A stretch of DNA of 64,000 nt from CAWCUZ01 sp963798795 (GCA_963798795.1 CAWCUZ010000012.1:1-64000), one strand, 5' to 3'; shown: positions 8,371-18,152, counted from the stretch's first letter. Numbers and translations are program-made. The notes: generated by a model not told the origin, from the letters alone.

Positions 8371-9054
8371 TCAGGCCGGCGGATCCGGGCGAGTTCTCGC
8401 GAGCCGGCGTTTGAGCTCGAAGCGGTTGACCATCTGGAGTCCCAGCGGGTGGCGAATCCAATCCGTGCGATCGATCGCCCACTGCACGACCCACCAGCGG
8501 TGGCAATCGTAGTAGTAGAGGGTCTCGTCGATCAGAAGCTCGTTCCGCAGAACACCCGCACGTGACATCTGCAGCGCCCACTCGGTATCTTCGGTGCGTC
8601 GCACATCGAGAAAACGATAGCGCCCGGCGATCGCGCGGCGGATGGGATTGAGGTGATGCGGCGGGCGCAGGTACACGCCACGCTCGGAGCGGTAGACGGG
8701 ATGCACGATCGAGTAGACGAACGTGCGGCGGTACCGTCCCCGAAACGTGACTTCGCCCTTGATCCCGAGACAGTCCACGTCAGGATGCGCGCGCAGCGCG
8801 TCGCCGATCACGCCGACGTACCGGTCGCTCACGTCGTCGTCGTCGTCCACGCTGACGATGAACTGACCGCGAGCGCGATCCATGAGGGCGTTGCGCTTGG
8901 CGCCAGTCGTCATCTCGCCGCGATCACAGAGCGACACGATCTCGACGTCACGTTCCCACCCGCCGGCGTGAATCTGCGCGGTCAGCTTCGCGTGAATCCG
9001 ATCGAACAGCGGCCGCCGGCTCTCGAGCGTCGGAATCAGGATGCTGAGGAGCAT
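8371..9054 (-). CDS. Glycosyltransferase family 2
   Basis: 227 residues from the ATG at 9054. MLLSILIPTLESRR at the N-terminus is the classic GT2 start, TGAKRNALMDRA marks the nucleotide-binding region, and SVDDDDDVSDRYV (about residue 72) carries the catalytic metal-binding aspartates. DTEWALQM later on matches the 'ED-ew' base motif. The start lies within the preceding GT4 gene (19-nt overlap), indicating translational coupling. It should transfer a sugar to the cluster's glycan on the cytoplasmic membrane face. Confidence 0.8.
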   Translation of the reverse strand: MLLSILIPTLESRRPLFDRIHAKLTAQIHAGGWERDVEIVSLCDRGEMTTGAKRNALMDRARGQFIVSVDDDDDVSDRYVGVIGDALRAHPDVDCLGIKGEVTFRGRYRRTFVYSIVHPVYRSERGVYLRPPHHLNPIRRAIAGRYRFLDVRRTEDTEWALQMSRAGVLRNELLIDETLYYYDCHRWWVVQWAIDRTDWIRHPLGLQMVNRFELKRRLARTRPDPPA

Positions 9055-10244
9055 GTCGTCGCCGTGTGTGCCGCCGCGCGTGCGGCAAGAAACTCCGCGA
9101 TCGCCTCTCGCATTTCGCGCATGAAACGCTCGGGTTTCCAATGCGCGGCGCGTGCAGCCAGCAGTTGGCGGAGGCGCGTCTGCTCGGCCGCGTCGGTCAT
9201 CACGCCGGTGATGGTCGTGACGGCCTCGCGCTCGTCCCGAAACAGCAGCGCGTCGTCGTGACCGAGAATTTCCATCGGCCCGCCGCTCCGATGCGAGAAC
9301 ACGATGCAGCCCGCACTCGTCATCTCGGCGAGGGCGCAGCCAAAATGCTCGTCCACCTTGGCGTGAAGCCCGTACCGGTGGTGCGCCAGCAGGTGCGACA
9401 GGTCGCTCCGCGAGAGGTGCTCTTCGAAGAAGACGCAGCCGGGATGCGCCGCCGCCGCCGCGTGCAGGTCGACGAGGTACTGGTCGCTGGTCTTCCCGAG
9501 GCCGCGCGTGCCGATGACGTGCAGATGCGCGGAGGGCCGGTGCGTGCGGATCTCGGCGACGATTCGAATCATCTCGAGGATGCGCTTGTCGCGCTCGAGC
9601 CGGCCGACACAGACGAAGCCGTCTTCGCGGTCCTCCCACGGCACCGACGGAAAATCGCCGGCGCCGGGCGGATAGATCGTCCGGCAGTCGATGCCGTAGA
9701 ACTTCCGAACCTCGCCACTCGTCCAGTCGGAATTGGCGATGGTGCGATTCTTCAGCATCCGATCGTAGGAGAAGCCGGCCAGCACCTGCCACGGGCGACG
9801 GCGGCCGCGGCGCCGTTGGTCGGCGTAGGGCGGTCCCTGGTTCGGATAGTGGACGTACTGGATGCCCTGCCCGTTCAAGTCGGCTTCATTGAGAGTCGAG
9901 ATCACGAGGTCGAACCGGTGCGCGATCCACGACCCGTAGCGCATGAGCAGCGCCCAGCGCAGGATGCTCCACGGATCGGGATCCACGGCGCGCAGACCCT
10001 CACCGAGCGTGTGTACCCAGCGTGGAGGACGCAGCAGCGTGACGTCTGCCGTCGACAGGGACGTGCCGCAGGTGCGATTCATCGCCGCGAAATCCGGGGG
10101 ATTCCAGGAGAGCAGCGAGACGTCGTACACATGCTTGATCGCTTCCATTGTCCAGCTCGGGATGACGAGCGTGCCCCCGATTGGATAGTAGAGCGCGTCG
10201 AGCACGAGCACTTTCGGTCGAGTCAGTCCCTTGCGCGTCTGCAT
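9036..10244 (-). CDS. Glycosyltransferase family 4 (ALG11-like)
   Basis: 402 residues. The N-terminus (PKVLVLDALYYPIGGTLVIP) and GIQYVHYPNQGPPYAD resemble the GT4 group that includes ALG11-type mannosyltransferases. The donor site contains FVCVGRLERDKRILEMI, LHVIGTRG, and LHAKVDEHFGCALAEMTSAG followed by RSGGPMEIL, the glutamate-containing retaining GT-B signature. There is no signal peptide. It is upstream of, and overlaps, the GT2 gene; the next gene upstream ends 26 nt away on the same strand, so it is likely part of one long transcript. Confidence 0.8.
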   Translation of the reverse strand: MQTRKGLTRPKVLVLDALYYPIGGTLVIPSWTMEAIKHVYDVSLLSWNPPDFAAMNRTCGTSLSTADVTLLRPPRWVHTLGEGLRAVDPDPWSILRWALLMRYGSWIAHRFDLVISTLNEADLNGQGIQYVHYPNQGPPYADQRRRGRRRPWQVLAGFSYDRMLKNRTIANSDWTSGEVRKFYGIDCRTIYPPGAGDFPSVPWEDREDGFVCVGRLERDKRILEMIRIVAEIRTHRPSAHLHVIGTRGLGKTSDQYLVDLHAAAAAHPGCVFFEEHLSRSDLSHLLAHHRYGLHAKVDEHFGCALAEMTSAGCIVFSHRSGGPMEILGHDDALLFRDEREAVTTITGVMTDAAEQTRLRQLLAARAAHWKPERFMREMREAIAEFLAARAAAHTATTCSSAS

Positions 10245-10269
10245 CGGTGCACCGGCATTGTACGGGTGG

Positions 10270-11475
10270 TCACGCCGCGCCTATCGTGCCTGCGCGATGA
10301 GCGTGTCGTAGACCGCGACCAGCCGGTCGCCGACTATCGGCCAGTCGGTACTCGGCCACCACCAGCGCGCGGGCCGCCGCCGCCAGCCGAGCGCGCTGGC
10401 CGGGATGTTCGAGGAGCCCGACCACGTGTGTCGCGAACGCCTCGGGGCGATGGGCGATCAGCAGATGCGTGCCATCGACGGGAAGCCCTTCGCAGCCGTA
10501 CGTCGTGGACACGACCGGCCGGCCGACGGCCATCGCCTCGAGGATTTTCAAGCGGGTGCCTCCGCCGGCGCGAAGCGGCGCCACGCAGACGGCCGCTCGC
10601 CCGTAGTACGGCAGGACCTCGGCAACCGAGCCGGCGACCTCGATGCCGTGCCGACCCGAGAGACGAGAGATCGACCCCGGAGGCTCGTGGCCGACGACGA
10701 CGAATGTGGCGTTGGGCACGCGCCGGCGAACGAGCGGAAGGACGTGGCGTGCGAACCACAACACGCCATCTCGATTTGGCGGGTACGTGAGCGTGCCGAC
10801 GAACAGGATCATCTGCGTACCGGCGTCCGGGAGCGGCGCCAGCCGTCGGACATCGACGCCATTGGGCACGACGCTGATGGCCCGTCGAACGCCGGCCGCC
10901 ACGAGCGAGGCGCGCTCCGGCTCGGACACGACGATGACCGCATCGGCTCGATTGGCGAGCGCGGGCTCGGCCCGGCGCATCGCCAGCCATTTGGCCAGCA
11001 GCAGCGCCCGCGACTGGCCGCCGCTCGCGCGCAGCATCCGCCGATATTGATCCGCGGCGACATTGTGCAGCGACAGGACCGTTTTCGTTCGGGATCCCGG
11101 GGGCATCGCGAGGAGATAGCCGGCCAGGAGGGAGTGCTCGATCTGGAGCACGTCGATCCCGAGGGTCGCGACGATCTCGCCGATTCGTCGGGCGACGTCA
11201 TCTGAGACGAACGGGGACACGGCTGCCGGGAGGTCCGAGCGCCAGTAGCGGCGCGCATGATCCCACCAGGGTCTCGTGGGCAATGAAAAGACTTCAACCG
11301 AGTCGCACGTGCCCCGGAGTGCCACGGGATCGCCGTCGAGCGCCGCCGCCTCCTGAAGGACGAGCAACGAGACGGCGTGACGCGCGCTCACATGTCGGAT
11401 GAGTTCGTAGTCGCGGATTCTGGCACCGCTCAACGGCGGCCACGGCGAACCGAGGGTGAGCCACAGAACCCTCAT
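10270..11475 (-). CDS. Glycosyltransferase family 4, C-terminus possibly frameshifted
   Basis: About 400 residues. MRVLWLTLGSPWPPLSGARIRDYELI is the typical N-terminus of the exopolysaccharide GT4 group; VLQIEHSLLAG and TVLSLHNV follow. The donor domain has LFVGTLTYPPNRDGVLWF, VVVGHEPP, and GGGTRLKILEAMAVGRPVVST. After VVAEYR (about 10348) the frame turns into Arg/Ala/Gly filler, while the adjacent frame reads PIVGDRLVAVYDTLIAQAR and stops at 10281, the natural ending. One base is therefore probably extra. Function is likely unaffected because only the last 20 residues differ. Confidence 0.8.
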   Translation of the reverse strand: MRVLWLTLGSPWPPLSGARIRDYELIRHVSARHAVSLLVLQEAAALDGDPVALRGTCDSVEVFSLPTRPWWDHARRYWRSDLPAAVSPFVSDDVARRIGEIVATLGIDVLQIEHSLLAGYLLAMPPGSRTKTVLSLHNVAADQYRRMLRASGGQSRALLLAKWLAMRRAEPALANRADAVIVVSEPERASLVAAGVRRAISVVPNGVDVRRLAPLPDAGTQMILFVGTLTYPPNRDGVLWFARHVLPLVRRRVPNATFVVVGHEPPGSISRLSGRHGIEVAGSVAEVLPYYGRAAVCVAPLRAGGGTRLKILEAMAVGRPVVSTTYGCEGLPVDGTHLLIAHRPEAFATHVVGLLEHPGQRARLAAAARALVVAEYRLADSRRPAGRGLRHAHRAGTIGAA

Positions 11476-11497
11476 GCGATGCTCGGCGTGGAAGCGA

Positions 11498-12277
11498 TCA
11501 GGCGCGCGCAGCCAGGCGCGGCCCGCTGGAGTACTCGGCGACCACCGCGCGCGCGTTCCCCTGCGCGACGACCCGGCCGGCTTCGAAGATGAGCGCAGCG
11601 TCGCACAGGTCAGTGATCAGCGGAAGTTCGTGGCTCACAACCGCAATCGTGCGGCCCTCACGCGCCATCTGACGAATCCGATCGACGCACCGGCCCCGAA
11701 ACTCCTGGTCGCTGACCGCGAGTGCCTCGTCGATGAGCAGCACGTCGCTCTCGAGGTGCGCCACGACGGCAAAGGCGAGACGCAGCTGCATCCCGGCCGA
11801 ATAGGTCCGGACAAGGGCATCCAGATGCGGCGCGATGCCGGAAAAGTCCACGATGTCATCGAAGCGCGCGTCGATCGTCGATCGACGAAGCCGGAGCAGC
11901 GTGCCGATCTGGTAGAGATTCTGCCGGCCGGTCAACTCGGGATGCAGCATGGAGCCGAGGTTGAGAATCGAGTTCACCGAGCCGTACACGTCGCTGCGGC
12001 CGGTCGTCGGCTTGGTCACCCTGGCCAGAATCCGAAGGAACACGGATTTCCCCGATCCGTTGGCGCCGAGGATGCCGAGAATCTGGCCCCAGGGGATGTC
12101 CAGATTCACATCGCGCAGCGCCCAGACGGGTTCTGCCTTCGCCGAACGCCCGGCGCGGCGCGGCTGAACCGCCTGATGGAGCCGCTGGCGCAGACCCCGG
12201 TAGGGGTCGCCACCTTGTGGCGCGAATCGTTTGCCGAGCGACTGACACCGAATCGCCGGGCCATGGCGATCAGACAT
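11498..12277 (-). CDS. Polysaccharide export ABC transporter, ATPase (Wzt/TagH type)
   Basis: 259 residues from the ATG at 12277. Walker A is GANGSGKS (about residue 68), the signature loop is YSAGMQLRLAF, typical of this subfamily in place of LSGGQ, and Walker B is DVLLIDEAL. The NSILNLGSMLHPELTGRQNL block is characteristic of O-antigen/teichoic-acid exporters. It lacks the C-terminal carbohydrate-binding domain found in longer Wzt proteins, so export is probably not coupled to recognition of a terminal residue. It overlaps the permease gene by 8 nt and works with it to flip the finished lipid-linked glycan across the inner membrane. Confidence 0.9.
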   Translation of the reverse strand: MSDRHGPAIRCQSLGKRFAPQGGDPYRGLRQRLHQAVQPRRAGRSAKAEPVWALRDVNLDIPWGQILGILGANGSGKSVFLRILARVTKPTTGRSDVYGSVNSILNLGSMLHPELTGRQNLYQIGTLLRLRRSTIDARFDDIVDFSGIAPHLDALVRTYSAGMQLRLAFAVVAHLESDVLLIDEALAVSDQEFRGRCVDRIRQMAREGRTIAVVSHELPLITDLCDAALIFEAGRVVAQGNARAVVAEYSSGPRLAARA

Positions 12278-13139
12278 AGTCCGCGACGACTTCCTGTCGT
12301 CGACTGAAGTATCGCAAGCCGAGGAGCAGCACGCCCACGGACACACTGCCCGAGACGGCCAGCACGGTGGCCGACGGCGCATCGACACCGAGGACGGCCC
12401 AGCGAAATCCCTGCACCACGGCGGCCATCGGGTTGAGCGCCACGATCCATCGCAGCGACAGCGGCAGCGCGCCGAGTGAAAACCACACGGGCGTGACGAG
12501 CAGCCCGAGCTGCAGTCCGTACTGCGCGACGAAGAACACGTCACGATACCGGACGTGCGCCATCGCCAGCAGCACACCGACGCCAAAGCTGGCCGTCGCC
12601 AGCAGCAGCAGAAACAGCGGCAGCAGGACGATCGTGCGTGCTGGCGGCACGCGCAGCACGAGCATGGCGACGGCGAGAGCCACGCAGGCGATCAGCAGCT
12701 CGACCAGGGCCGCGCCGACCTGTGCGAGCGGCAGCATCACGCGAGGGAAATACAGGTTCTTCAGGAGCGGGGCCTGATCCATCAACGACGTGTTCGACCG
12801 CGTCACGGCATGCGAGAAACAGGTCCACGGCACGAGCCCGCAATAGACGTACAACGGGTAGGGGACGCCGCCCGTCTGCACGGCGAGCTGCTCCGGGGAG
12901 ATGAGATACGGCACGATGACCCCGAACACGACCATCGTCAGCATCGGGTTGAGCACGACCCAGCCGACGCCGATGATCGTGTGACGGTAGCGGTGCTCGA
13001 TCTGACGCCAGACGAGAAGCCGAAGAAAATCCCGGTACTCACCGAGCTCCGCCCAGTTGATGAGCGCGGGCCGCGACGCCGCGTCGTTCGTGAACGCGCG
13101 AGAGGGCATTCGCGGTGCCGGAGACGGCCGAACGGACAT
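12270..13139 (-). CDS. Polysaccharide export ABC transporter, permease (Wzm/TagG type)
   Basis: 289 residues from the ATG at 13139. An amphipathic N-terminus leads to LVWRQIEHRYRHTIIGVGWVVLNPMLTM, a hallmark of ABC-2 polysaccharide permeases, followed by about six hydrophobic segments. LLKNLYFPRVMLPLAQ and VRYRDVFFVAQYGLQLGLLVTPVWFSL are conserved family blocks. It is the membrane partner of the ATPase that follows. Together they imply an ABC-dependent rather than a Wzy-dependent pathway; no polymerase was found in the window. Confidence 0.9.
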   Translation of the reverse strand: MSVRPSPAPRMPSRAFTNDAASRPALINWAELGEYRDFLRLLVWRQIEHRYRHTIIGVGWVVLNPMLTMVVFGVIVPYLISPEQLAVQTGGVPYPLYVYCGLVPWTCFSHAVTRSNTSLMDQAPLLKNLYFPRVMLPLAQVGAALVELLIACVALAVAMLVLRVPPARTIVLLPLFLLLLATASFGVGVLLAMAHVRYRDVFFVAQYGLQLGLLVTPVWFSLGALPLSLRWIVALNPMAAVVQGFRWAVLGVDAPSATVLAVSGSVSVGVLLLGLRYFSRRQEVVADYV

Positions 13140-13200
13140 GCGCGAGTGAGTGTAGCAGACCGCTCTGGAGTCGGCGCCGGTCACGCGGCGAGAAGCGCGT

Positions 13201-14474
13201 ATGATTGGGCACTCGGTGCGCGACATCAACGGCATTCTTCTGCTTTACGATCGGCCTTTGCGGGCCGATGCGCACGCGCATCTCGAACACATCGGCGCGT
13301 TTGGGAAGTACTCGGCGTTCCCGGCATGGGAAGTCAACGCGCATCTGGGCTTTCCGCCGGGTCTGTCGGGACTGCGATTTCGGGTCGTCATCCTCCACTA
13401 CACGTTGTTCGGCGGATGGTGCTGGCCCGCGGGCCTGCCGGCTCCATTTCTTCGGTACCTGGACGCGGAGGCACGCGACAGTTACAAGGTCGCCTTCTTT
13501 CAGGACGAGTACCGCCACTGCCAGGCGAGGTTCGCGTTTCTCGACGCTCACGAGATCGACTGCGTCTATACGCTCCTGGATCCGCCGTATCACGATCGGA
13601 TTTACGGCCAGCACACGCGCGTCAGGACAGTCGAGTCGACGCTGACCGGGTACGTGAGTGATGAGCTCGTGGCGCGCGCGGCCGCGCTCACGCGGCCCGA
13701 CGGCGCCCGGACCATCGATGTCGGTTACCGCGCGCGGCGTCTCGACACGGCGATGGGCCGCGCGGCGCTCGAGAAGAGTGCGATCGCCGACGAGTTCGTG
13801 CGGCGCGCAGCCGGGTCGACGTGGCGGCTCGACATTGCGACCGACGAAGGGCGCCGCATCTACGGCGCGGACTGGTGGCGTTTCCTCGCGAATTGCCGCG
13901 GGATGCTCGGCGCCGAGTCAGGTGTGTCCATTTTTGATCTGCACGACGAGGTGTGGACCGAGTATCGGCGACTGAAACGATCCGGGGTGCGAGGCGAGCC
14001 CCAGCTGCCGCAGGCGCTGCTCGACGCCTGGGAGGACTACGTGCCGTACCGGATCATCAGCCCGCGGCACTTCGAAGCGGCGGCATTCCACGTGTGCCAG
14101 ATTCTGTTCGAGGGGCGGTACTCAACGCGCTCACGGCCGGCGCGCACTACCTGGCGTTGCGCAAGGACTTCTCGAACCTTGATGAGGTCATGGACGCATT
14201 CGCCGATCCCAGGATCAGAGCCGACATGACGGCGCGGGCGTTCGCCGACGTCATCGCTTCCGGCCGGTACTCGCACCGTTCGTTCATCGCCGGGGTGGAC
14301 GCAGCGCTCGCGCGGGCGGGGTGCGTGCCGGACGCGAGCGTGCGCCCCGATCGCGAGATCGGCAGGCGGCTGAGGCGCGGATTGTGGCGCCGGCGGCTGC
14401 GCGCGCGCGGCCGGGTGCTCAAGGATGCCGAGTTTCCTGGACGGCACACGCTCAGGACCCTGCTGGGCCGTTGA
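13201..14474 (+). pseudogene. Glycosyltransferase-like (CgeB type), one frameshift
   Basis: The first frame (13201 to about 14120) encodes a protein with FRVVILHYTLFGGW, YKVAFFQDEYRHC and RFLANCRGMLGAESGVSIFD, and reaches AAAFHVCQILFEGRYS. The next conserved piece, ALTAGAHYLALRKDFSNLDEVMDAF, is in the adjacent frame, which continues to the stop at 14474. 'EGRYS---l-pg-HYl-LkkDFSNldEV' is one continuous block in CgeB-like/GT1 proteins, so a base is missing near 14120. The joined product is about 424 residues. It may be a real pseudogene or an assembly indel. If intact it would be another glycosyltransferase of the cluster. Confidence 0.65.
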
Positions 14475-14480
14475 GCCGCC

Positions 14481-16034
14481 TCAGTTGCCGTACGCCAACG
14501 CAAACAGGTAGGTCCATCCGGCAAACCCCCGGGGCATCGGGCGCTCGCGCCTGTGCACCAATCGGAACGTCACGCCGTCTACGGTCACCTCGCGCAGGCC
14601 GCCGTCGCCGGCAAACCGCGCGACCACCTCGTGCAGCAGGCTGTGCCGGAGGAACGGCCGGGTGTCGACAGCGGCGTTCGCCAGCCAATACGCGGGACGC
14701 CTGTCCTTCAGGAACCCCGCCATGTCGCTCGCGGCCTGATAGCGCGCGACGTGCCCATCGGTCAGCCCGTCAAGGCTCAGCAAGTCGACATCCTCGCGGA
14801 GGAAGTAGCGATCCTGGGCCTCGTAGGCCAGAAGTGTGTCTCCCGGGAGCGTGAGGCGATTGACTTCGTCGATCGCTTCTCGCTCGACGATCTCGTCGAA
14901 CTCGTAGCGGCGCCGATGCTGTTCCAGGGCCTGATTGAGCACGCCGGCAGCGGGCTTGAGCACGAAGAGCAGCGCCACGACGCCCGCCGTTGCGACGCGT
15001 TGCGCGGCGCTGGCACGCGTCCACTCGTGCAGCAGTCGCGCGACGGCGACGACGATCACGGGCGCGAGTGGGAGAAAGTAACGCGGCACATCGCTGGTCA
15101 CGGGCGCCACGAAGACGAGCAGCACAGGGTAGACGAGCAACGCACCGAGTCCGTAGATCGACAGCCACCGCGTCCGAGGGTCGCGGCGAAAGAGCGACAG
15201 CCCGATCACTGCGAAGACGATCGCGTAGAGGATGGACACGAGGTAGCCGAGCGCGGGTCCGGAATACGTGACGGAGCCGGCTGTCTGCGCCATCTCGCGG
15301 AGCGAGAACGCTCGCGCTCGAGCCGACACCGAGAGGGTTCCCAGGGTGGCGAGCGAATAACCGTAGTAGCACGCCGAGGGCACCGCCGCGACCGCCGCGG
15401 CTGCGCCAAGTGTCCGGTACGTCGCCAGGGCCCGCGTCGGCACGCACACCGCGAGCGCGAGCCACTGAAGGCCGACGAGCACCACGGCGTCCGGACGCAG
15501 GAGGGGAAGCACAGCCCACGTCATGATGAGCGGAAGGAGATCCCGGAATCGTCGGGGCGCACCGCTCCAGGCCACCATGAGCCGGTCTCCGGCGATGAGA
15601 CCAAGGGCGAGGACCGCCACGAGCAGCGACGACTCGTACATCAAGAGCCCGGAGGGCGTCAGCGTCTCGACGACATAGAGCGACGCGATGGCGGCGCCGA
15701 GTGCGCTCCGGGACAGCGTGCGCGCGGCCGTGAACACGGCGGCGAATCCGGCGAGGGTGGCGAGCAGCGCGACGGCCTTCGCGCCACCGGGGCCGAGACC
15801 GAGCAGAAACGGAATCGACAGGACGCCGACCCAGAGCGGTGACGTGCTGCCGGACGAGAAGACACCGGTGTTGTAGCTGAAGAAGTCTCCGCTGGCAAAG
15901 CGGCGGGCGTACGGCAAGTAGATCGCGGAATCGCCCCAATAGGTATTGAACAGGAGCCCGGCGGCGGCCAGAATGAGTGCCACGCCGAACACGACCAGTG
16001 TCGCGGCGGGCGGCGGCATCCGACGAACCCACAT
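14481..16034 (-). CDS. Polytopic membrane protein, GT-C glycosyltransferase-like
   Basis: About 517 residues with some ten hydrophobic segments and a soluble C-terminal 150 residues. The N-terminal loop after the first segment reads NTYWGDSAIYLPYARRFA, whose acidic residues fit the first periplasmic loop of GT-C enzymes that use polyprenyl-linked sugars. SSGSTSPLWVG follows. The C-terminal part (TLLAYEAQDRYFL, LSLDGLTDG) resembles domains seen in bacterial dolichyl-phosphate-mannose-like transferases. The start is uncertain: ATG 16034 overlaps wecB's ATG on the other strand, while ATG 16019 (MPPPAATL) would leave a small gap. It is convergent with the frameshifted glycosyltransferase gene, 6 nt away. 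Confidence 0.6.
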   Translation of the reverse strand: MWVRRMPPPAATLVVFGVALILAAAGLLFNTYWGDSAIYLPYARRFASGDFFSYNTGVFSSGSTSPLWVGVLSIPFLLGLGPGGAKAVALLATLAGFAAVFTAARTLSRSALGAAIASLYVVETLTPSGLLMYESSLLVAVLALGLIAGDRLMVAWSGAPRRFRDLLPLIMTWAVLPLLRPDAVVLVGLQWLALAVCVPTRALATYRTLGAAAAVAAVPSACYYGYSLATLGTLSVSARARAFSLREMAQTAGSVTYSGPALGYLVSILYAIVFAVIGLSLFRRDPRTRWLSIYGLGALLVYPVLLVFVAPVTSDVPRYFLPLAPVIVVAVARLLHEWTRASAAQRVATAGVVALLFVLKPAAGVLNQALEQHRRRYEFDEIVEREAIDEVNRLTLPGDTLLAYEAQDRYFLREDVDLLSLDGLTDGHVARYQAASDMAGFLKDRRPAYWLANAAVDTRPFLRHSLLHEVVARFAGDGGLREVTVDGVTFRLVHRRERPMPRGFAGWTYLFALAYGN

Positions 16035-17163
16035 GCGATTCACGCCCCCCACCCGGGTCGTTCACGTTGTCGGCGCGCGTCCGAACATCATGAAGTTGGC
16101 CCCCGTCGTTCGCGCGTTGGCGGATCGCGTCGCACAGACGGTCGTCCACACCGGCCAGCATTATGATACGAACCTGTCGGCGGTCCTGTTTCGGCAGCTC
16201 GGCCTGCGCGATCCTGACATCAGTCTCGGCATCGGATCCGCGACCCGCGCGGAGCAGCTCGCGCACGTCATGACGGCTCTTCGGCCGGTGCTCATTGACC
16301 GACAGGCCGAGCTCGTCATTGTCTATGGCGACGTCACGTCCACGATCGCGGCGGCGCTGACGGCTGCAACGCTCGGCATCACGGTCGCTCACGTCGAGGC
16401 CGGCCTGCGCTCGTTCGATCGCACGATGCCCGAGGAGCTCAATCGGCGTGTGACCGATCAGATCGCGGACGTCCTGTTCGCGCCCTCGCTCGACGCCGGC
16501 GACAATCTTCGCCGCGAAGGGATCGCGCCCGACGCGATTCATTGCGTCGGCAACGTCATGATCGACACGCTGATGCGGCTGTTGCCCGAGGCGGAGCGCG
16601 CACTGGCTGAGGGTCCGCTCGCGACGTCGATCGGCACGCCGTACGCTCTGGTGACCCTGCATCGGCCCTCGAACGTCGACGATCCGATCGTGCTTCACGC
16701 GATCGTGCGCGCCCTCGCGGACGTCGCGCGCGATCTCCCGGTCATCTTTCCCGTGCACCCTCGAACCCGGGCGCGGCTGGCATCAGTGCCCGTCGAACGC
16801 CTGGACGCGCTGGGGCTGTCCGGGCCGCTGGGCTACCTGGAGTTTCTCGCCTTGCAGAAGCACGCCACGGTGGTGATCACCGACTCGGGCGGGGTGCAGG
16901 AAGAGACCACGTGGTTGGGCGTTCCGTGCCTGACGCTTCGCGACCGCACCGAGCGTCCGGTGACCGTGGCGGCCGGCACGAACACGCTGGTTCGCGACCC
17001 AGGGCGTTTGATCGGCCACGTCCGGGCCATTCTCGAGGGCCATCGCAAGATCGGCAGCATTCCGCCGTTGTGGGACGGGCGGTCCGGCGAGCGCATTGCG
17101 GCGGTGCTGTGCGGCGAACCGGCCGTCGCGCAGGCCGCCCCGCCGTCGAGGACGTCGGGATGA
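16033..17163 (+). CDS. wecB: UDP-N-acetylglucosamine 2-epimerase, non-hydrolysing
   Basis: 376 residues from the ATG at 16033. VVHVVGARPNIMKLAPVVRAL is the diagnostic N-terminus, followed by VVHTGQHYD, VYGDVTST, HVEAGLRSFD and MPEELNRRVTD. In the C-terminal half TLHRPSNVDD, FPVHPRTR and TDSGGVQEETTWLGVPCLTLRDRTERP are all present, including catalytic-site residues. The enzyme interconverts UDP-GlcNAc and UDP-ManNAc in the cytoplasm, supplying ManNAc-type residues for the glycan. It is the first gene of a plus-strand operon (17163-21813); its TGA overlaps the next ATG. Confidence 0.93.
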   Translation: MRFTPPTRVVHVVGARPNIMKLAPVVRALADRVAQTVVHTGQHYDTNLSAVLFRQLGLRDPDISLGIGSATRAEQLAHVMTALRPVLIDRQAELVIVYGDVTSTIAAALTAATLGITVAHVEAGLRSFDRTMPEELNRRVTDQIADVLFAPSLDAGDNLRREGIAPDAIHCVGNVMIDTLMRLLPEAERALAEGPLATSIGTPYALVTLHRPSNVDDPIVLHAIVRALADVARDLPVIFPVHPRTRARLASVPVERLDALGLSGPLGYLEFLALQKHATVVITDSGGVQEETTWLGVPCLTLRDRTERPVTVAAGTNTLVRDPGRLIGHVRAILEGHRKIGSIPPLWDGRSGERIAAVLCGEPAVAQAAPPSRTSG

Positions 17164-18152
17164 TCGACGGGCGTCGCGTGGCGCTCCACGACGTCGTCGT
17201 CACGGGCGGTGCGGGCGCGATCGGATCGCGTGTGGTGGCGCGCCTCCTGGCTGACGGTGCGCGATCGGTGGCGGTCGTCGACAACATGGCGTCGGGCTAC
17301 GCGTGGCTGTTGCCCAGGGACCCCAGAGTGCGGCTGTATCGCGCGGACGTATGCGATCTGGCCCGGCTCGATCTCGATGTCCGGCAGCCGACGGTGTTTC
17401 ACCTGGCGGCGTTCTTTGCGAATCAGAACAGCGTGGATCACCCACAAGACGATCTCCACACGAACGGCCGCGGGACGCTGGCCACGCTCGAGTGGGCGGT
17501 CGCACGGGAGGCTCGCCGCGTGGTCTATGCGTCGGCGGGGTGTTCCATCGCGGGACACGACACAGACGGACCGATTCGCGAAGACATGCCGGTCAGCCTT
17601 CATCTGCAGACGCCGTACCAGATCACGAAGGCGCTCGGCGAGTTCTACTGCAACTACTTCGCCGATCGCGTCAGCACGGTGCGATGTCGCTTCTTCAATT
17701 CATTCGGCCCAGGCGAATTGCCCGGGCGGTATCGGAATGTCATCCCGAACTTCATCTGGCGCGCCCTGCACGACGAGCCGCTCGTGATTACCGGCACAGG
17801 CGCCGAGACGCGCGACTTCATCTACGTCGACGATGTGGTGGAGGGCCTCGTGCGCGCGGCCACCACGCCGGAGGCGCACGGCGAGGCGTTCAATCTCGGC
17901 ACCGGCGTCGAGACCTCCGTGAGCGACATCGCCACCGCGGTACTGGCGGCGTGCCAATCGAAGAGCCGGATCGAGCATGCGCCGCCACGGGCGTGGGACC
18001 ACAGCGTGCGCCGCCGCGCGGATATCTCGAAAGCGGCCCGCGGGTTGCGGTTCACGCCCTCCGTCTCCGTTGCGGACGGCATCGCCCGCACGGTCGCCTG
18101 GTTCCTCCAGAGCCGCGAGCGCATCGCCGCTGAGGTCAGCGCCGATGGCTGA
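17160..18152 (+). CDS. NAD-dependent sugar-nucleotide epimerase/dehydratase (extended SDR)
   Basis: 330 residues, starting at the ATG overlapping the wecB stop. VVVTGGAGAIGSRVVARLL is the NAD-binding loop, FHLAAFFANQNSV follows, and TPYQITKALGE provides the YxxxK catalytic pair with ASAGCS supplying the serine. RFFNSFGPGELPG and RDFIYVDDVVEGL are typical of the UDP-glucose 4-epimerase/dTDP-glucose dehydratase group. The exact substrate cannot be assigned. Position between wecB and a methyltransferase indicates it makes a nucleotide sugar for the polysaccharide. Confidence 0.85.
   Translation: MIDGRRVALHDVVVTGGAGAIGSRVVARLLADGARSVAVVDNMASGYAWLLPRDPRVRLYRADVCDLARLDLDVRQPTVFHLAAFFANQNSVDHPQDDLHTNGRGTLATLEWAVAREARRVVYASAGCSIAGHDTDGPIREDMPVSLHLQTPYQITKALGEFYCNYFADRVSTVRCRFFNSFGPGELPGRYRNVIPNFIWRALHDEPLVITGTGAETRDFIYVDDVVEGLVRAATTPEAHGEAFNLGTGVETSVSDIATAVLAACQSKSRIEHAPPRAWDHSVRRRADISKAARGLRFTPSVSVADGIARTVAWFLQSRERIAAEVSADG

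Noticed and set aside
14770..16758. A 662-codon minus-strand frame spanning the GT-C-like gene and wecB
   Set aside because: It crosses two supported genes and has only Arg-rich filler.
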